Positions 25,772 through 28,790 of a stretch of 28,790 bases of DNA are shown piece after piece. The DNA comes from Saprospiraceae bacterium (GTDB taxonomy: Bacteria > Bacteroidota > Bacteroidia > Chitinophagales > Saprospiraceae). Numbering within the stretch: the first letter of the stretch is position 1; the number at the start of each line of letters is the position of its first letter. The translations under genes and the position numbers were made by a program. The notes under the pieces are model-generated. The model searched no databases. It had not been told where the DNA came from and saw nothing but the letters and a program-made list of their open reading frames with translations. The DNA is taken from NCBI GenBank assembly GCA_016718205.1, contig JADKEB010000030.1, positions 1-28,790 on the forward strand, read 5' to 3'.

Positions 25772-26098
25772 TTACACTAATTGTACAAATTCATTTTCAA
25801 GTTTCACCCGAAAGTTTATTTCAGCCTTCAGTGCTTTGAAAACTTTGATTATAGTATCTATTGTTGCACTGTTTGCACTGCTTTCAAGTTTGGAAATTTG
25901 TGACTTTTGAACACCTATTAGTTTTCCTAATTGTTCTTGTGTTAAATTTCGGTCTTGACGTGCTTGTTTGATCATTTTGCCAATGATATCCATCCTAAGT
26001 TCATATTCATATTCATCTCTATCTTTTGTTCCTTGCTTGCCAATATACATATCCTTCATTTTAGCAAGGGTATATGTCTTCATTTCTTTATTTGCCAT
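25772..26098 (-). CDS. HigA-like XRE-family antitoxin
   Basis: Helix-turn-helix antitoxin of 108 residues from ATG 26098 (MANKEMKTYTLAKMKDMYIG); the frame extends upstream, but that start would overlap the toxin gene. The HTH lies in KQARQDRNLTQEQLGKLIGV and QKSQISKLESSANSATIDTI, the Cro/C1-type fold, followed by KVFKALKAEINFRVKL. It neutralises the toxin encoded just upstream and probably represses the pair. Toxin-first order is typical of higBA. Its stop is followed after 16 bases by the attC-like palindrome 2. Confidence 0.9.
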   Translation of the reverse strand: MANKEMKTYTLAKMKDMYIGKQGTKDRDEYEYELRMDIIGKMIKQARQDRNLTQEQLGKLIGVQKSQISKLESSANSATIDTIIKVFKALKAEINFRVKLENEFVQLV

Positions 26099-26105
26099 TT
26101 TATAT

Positions 26106-26441
26106 CTATTTTTTTGATGCAAAATACTCACTTCTGATTTTTTCAGCTTTTTGAATTTCATTTTTTGGCACTTTACTTGTCTTTTTTATAAAGCCATGTG
26201 TTGCAATGACCAATGTATTTCTGCTATTTGACTTATCCCAAAAGGCTAATAATCTATATTGGTTTCCTAAATATTTACTCCTGAATTCCCAAATTTCACC
26301 CTGAAGTTTTTTGAAAATCTTCGTATCGTTGGTTTGCTCTGCTAAATCTATGTTATAAAAGATTTTACTTGCCGATTTCTTATCGAGACTGGCAATAAAT
26401 TCCTTAGCTGCTTCCAAAAATATGGTTTCAAAATTCTTCAA
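26106..26441 (-). CDS. HigB-like RelE/ParE superfamily toxin (Gp49-like)
   Basis: A 111-residue toxin of the phage Gp49-like/HigB group, which cut mRNA at the ribosome. Family features: EAAKEFIASLDKKSASKIFY with NIDLAEQT, KKLQGEIWEFRSKYLGNQYR with LLAFWDKSNS, and LVIATHGFIKKTSKVPKNEI, the last being the typical GFxKKTxKxP motif of active members. The frame is complete. It lies 7 bases upstream of the antitoxin gene. Toxin-antitoxin pairs are common stabilising cargo of integron cassettes. Confidence 0.92.
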   Translation of the reverse strand: MKNFETIFLEAAKEFIASLDKKSASKIFYNIDLAEQTNDTKIFKKLQGEIWEFRSKYLGNQYRLLAFWDKSNSRNTLVIATHGFIKKTSKVPKNEIQKAEKIRSEYFASKK

Positions 26442-26454
26442 ACTAAATTTTCAG

Positions 26455-26486
26455 CAAAGATAAGTAAAGTTTCTATATTTGGCAAC
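26455..26486 (-). promoter_or_regulatory. Promoter of the toxin-antitoxin pair
   Basis: TATCTTTG on the minus strand (26455-26462) matches the -7 consensus, and GTTG (26483-26486) lies 20 bases upstream as a weak -33 element. The leader to the toxin ATG is short, roughly 7 bases. Confidence 0.6.
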
Positions 26487-26501
26487 TATTTTTTTCATGG
26501 T

Positions 26502-26509
26502 GGAGTAGA
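26502..26509 (+). repeat. Predicted left target duplication of IS66 copy 2
   Basis: GGAGTAGA precedes the element directly. The right copy would lie beyond the window, so the duplication is predicted, not seen. AGTAGA also matches the first 6 bases of the expected cassette core AGTAGAACAAC. Confidence 0.5.
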
Positions 26510-26525
26510 GTAAGCATCCGACGAA

Positions 26526-28022
26526 CTACGTAGCTGGCTCGCTAGATTTTTTGAATTCAGCTGGACTAATTTTTCCTATCTCCGATGTTTTTATAGATGG
26601 TGCTTTTGTCAGGAACCACATCATATAATCGTATGGATTGACACCAAGTGCCTTGCATGTACCAAAGATGGTGTAATAATACCCTATTGTGATAGCTGCC
26701 GCGTGGTTTCCTGCAAAGAGATAGTTTTTCCTCCCCAGAGCCAAGGGTCTGATCGCATTCTCTATGATGTTATTATCTATCTCTACTATGCCATGGTCTG
26801 TATATTTGGTAAACTTTTGCCATCGAGTAACGAGATAGGACATGGCTTTGCCGATAGGTGATCGGGGCGTCACCTGAGTGCCTCCCTTGTCTAACCAATC
26901 TTTAAACTGATCCAATATTGGTTTGGCCGCCTGTCTCTCTATAGTGCGTTCATCGTACGAACTGTCTGCATCTCTGCATTTTGCTCGATTGCATAGAGTT
27001 TCTGTATTTGGTTTAATGCAAATTCGCTCCTTGCTTTATCATTATCCATGGATTCTATAAACTTCCGGCGTCCATGTGCCCAGCAATGAAAATGCTGCAC
27101 ATCTGGGTACATTTTATCTATAATGTCATATACTTCATACGCATCTGTTTGTAAAAATCCTTTGTATTGTTTAAAGTTATTCTCGGGCCCTTCTCTGCCT
27201 CTGCCTTTGTGATATTCAAAACATACATACTTGAGTTCGGTGGAGCCCATGACCCACATATAACCCGTATGGCTTGCTTTTCTCTTTCCATCCATGACTT
27301 TGATGCTACTTTCATCTTGCTGTATATAGCTGGATTGGAGTATTTGTTCTTTAATATATTCACTCATCAGTTTCATATATGGGCTTAGTTGATGTACCCA
27401 TCCATTCATAGTCGATGATGAGATCACCACGCCTTGGCGCTTATATATCTGTTGCTGACGATACTCGGGGATATGATCTACAAACTTTGACACTACTACA
27501 TCTGCCAGCAGGCTTACATCTGCTTCGCACTTGGCGATAGGTTCTTCTATGGCCGGTGCGGTGACGATGGTATCTGAATCTGCTTTTTTGTAAACGGGGC
27601 GGATATATCTGATGATAAATAACATGCCGCGGCCTTTTGGCAAGTCTATCTGATATTTCATCTCTTAGATGGATGTCGGATTCATCATGCTCGACAGGGA
27701 CATTTCTGATTTCTACGGGCAGATGTGTACAGCTGGCCAATAGCGCCGCCCCTGTTGTGCACTCTTCCTTTTGGCAGGCTTGGATGATTGGTTCTGTTCT
27801 TGTGGCAGATCTACATCTGGGCTTACGCCAGCGAGTTCTCCAAATATGTTGAGTTGTCTGGGATCTCCCGTCGGTATGAAGCGTTCTGTTTTAGGGCCGA
27901 AGATGATTTTTGCAGTTGTGCAATCTGATGGGCGAGATCTTCAATCCGGGCAGCCTGCTGCTGATTTCAACGTCTTTGTGCTATCGCTGCGTCTTTTGCG
28001 CTATGATCTCCTCGTAATTCAT
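26526..28022 (-). CDS. tnpC: IS66 transposase TnpC, copy 2, frameshifted
   Basis: Same protein as in copy 1. Here the C-terminal end is in frame (26526-26915: DNNIIENAIRPLALGRKNYL with FAGNHAAAITIG), while copy 1 is shifted at this point. The catalytic middle (26939-27661) includes the first aspartate (IQQDESSIKV) and second (LQTDAYEVYD). Frame changes fall near 26930, 27660, 27750 and 27960, some where copy 1 is intact. The two copies together give an unbroken consensus. Confidence 0.93.
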
Positions 28023-28083
28023 AGCATAAAAATACTATATTTATACGATTATATCACAATATTTTATTCACTTTTTGACAAAA

Positions 28084-28444
28084 TTATCCTGTTTTTTTCA
28101 TCTCATATCGCGGTCGTTGGTGTAGTCCCACCAGCGATATTCCACTGAGCAACATGACCAAATGTTGGTAATTGATATGATGTGATTTCCCATCTATAAT
28201 GCCGCTGAGCTGTTCATAGCAGCCCCCCTCCAGTCGCTTGCTGTACACCACAAATCCGTCCCGGTCCCAGACCAGCATCTTGACAGTCTGGCGACTCCTG
28301 TTGAAAAATACATATACATCACCGCTCAATGGATCAGCTCCGAGTTCATTTCGAACCAGGCCACTCAATCCATCATACCCCTTGCGCATATCTACACACC
28401 CATTGTATAGGTAGTACCGCTGATGTGCTCCCAAAGCCCAACAT
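28084..28444 (-). CDS. tnpB: IS66 accessory protein TnpB, copy 2, frameshifted at the start
   Basis: Identical through most of its length to the copy 1 protein (YYLYNGCVDMRKGYDGLSGL and DVYVFFNRSRQTVK). An extra C near 28430 separates the ATG (28444) from the main frame, and an extra T near 28090 ends it a few residues early. Confidence 0.88.
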
Positions 28445-28723
28445 CCCGCCAATGCTCTGATGGTGTCAATATCAGCATCATATGCATATCAACTCTAACT
28501 CCGTTAAGGTAATGAATACCATCTGAGGAATAAAGGATGGTGACACTTGAACAGATACAAACTTGTCTTATGCTCATTTATGACCGAGGTTTTCCTTTCC
28601 TTGCTACGCCAATTGTAAAATGTGCTCTTGTCAAAGGGCTTCCCATCGCAATATTACTGATGCTTCTGACCCGATTGCTCATTCTGTTAGCCACTGATCT
28701 ATTTGTTCTTTGTCGTATCGCAT
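28438..28723 (-). CDS. tnpA: IS66 accessory protein TnpA, copy 2, frameshifted
   Basis: It corresponds to tnpA of copy 1 but needs several frame changes (near 28440-28690). The tnpA stop codon of copy 1 (TAG) reads TGG here, so the overlap with tnpB differs. The coordinates follow the alignment with copy 1. Confidence 0.75.
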
Positions 28724-28790
28724 CTGACTTTGTTTTTTTTTTTGCAAAGGTACCACCTATAGCGAAGGTTGGCAATACGGGGTTCGTCGG

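Larger units (their letters stand above)
26510..28790 (-). mobile_element. IS66-family insertion sequence, copy 2 (cut by window end)
   Basis: Near-identical to copy 1 and in the same orientation. It starts GTAAGCATCCGACGAAC; the window ends at GGTTCGTCGG, 8 bases before the expected right end. Its tnp genes contain more single-base differences than copy 1. Many are homopolymer lengths. Confidence 0.95.

Noticed and set aside
20438..28790. A composite transposon made of the two IS66 copies
   Set aside because: Copy 1 has its own complete 8-bp duplication on both sides, and the left flank of copy 2 is different. Two independent insertions explain this better.
1..28790. tRNA and rRNA genes
   Set aside because: I looked for cloverleaf-like GTTCRANNC segments with a CCA-type end and for conserved rRNA stretches and found none I could support. 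The SRP RNA is the only structural RNA gene besides the intron remnant.

Overview
The window looks like the chromosome of an AT-rich member of the Bacteroidota, plausibly a Saprospiraceae-like lineage (family-level placement is a guess). The evidence is the gene repertoire (DUF7935-like membrane protein, DUF5777-like beta-barrel, split 5'-nucleotidase, lipoprotein c-type cytochromes) and repeated Bacteroidota-type promoters (TAnnTTTG at -7, with TTTG/TTTA about 19-20 bases upstream). Many genes are broken by single-base indels, mostly in homopolymers. dnaA, ruvB, the sugar transferase and others are whole only if several frames are joined. This looks more like uncorrected sequencing error than decay, so most such genes are annotated here as full spans with frameshifts.

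Left part (1-12.2 kb): a thioredoxin-like lipoprotein, dnaA, a two-gene 5'-nucleotidase and a DUF7935-like protein lie on the minus strand. A plus-strand group follows: an A-type iron-sulfur carrier, ruvB, a 3D-domain-like secreted protein and a YfcE-like phosphoesterase. A minus-strand operon from 11.05 kb down to 7.5 kb carries a small membrane protein, a Gfo/Idh/MocA oxidoreductase, a lipoprotein and a polyprenyl-phosphate sugar transferase, which suggests envelope polysaccharide work. Several MITE-like inverted-repeat elements sit between genes, one nested inside another.

Middle part (12.2-18.8 kb): HMG-CoA lyase on the plus strand converges with a minus-strand envelope cluster of three cytochrome-like lipoproteins, a tRNA_anti-like OB-fold protein, YceI and a DUF5777-like barrel. 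Then come a DUF697-like protein with a SHOCT-like tail, the SRP RNA with its own promoter, and a transaldolase/fructose-6-phosphate aldolase.

Right part (18.8-28.8 kb) is accessory DNA. A tandem array of Rpn-family (PD-(D/E)XK) nuclease genes has a period of about 1.12 kb: one tail-only remnant, one full copy, and one copy split by an IS66 element with a perfect 8-bp target duplication. The last Rpn copy runs into the 5' part of a group II intron (ribozyme 5' region plus 34 codons of its reverse transcriptase). The intron begins inside an attC-like palindrome. Beyond it are two consecutive segments with the architecture of integron gene cassettes: SRPBCC-EVE-MarR and a HigB/HigA-like toxin-antitoxin pair. 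Each carries its palindrome at the 3' end of its genes, and each has a start sequence complementary to its own palindrome's outer arm. No integrase is in view, so this resembles an integrase-less attC cluster (CALIN). A second IS66 copy, cut by the window edge 8 bases before its end, appears to have inserted within the core site of the second cassette.
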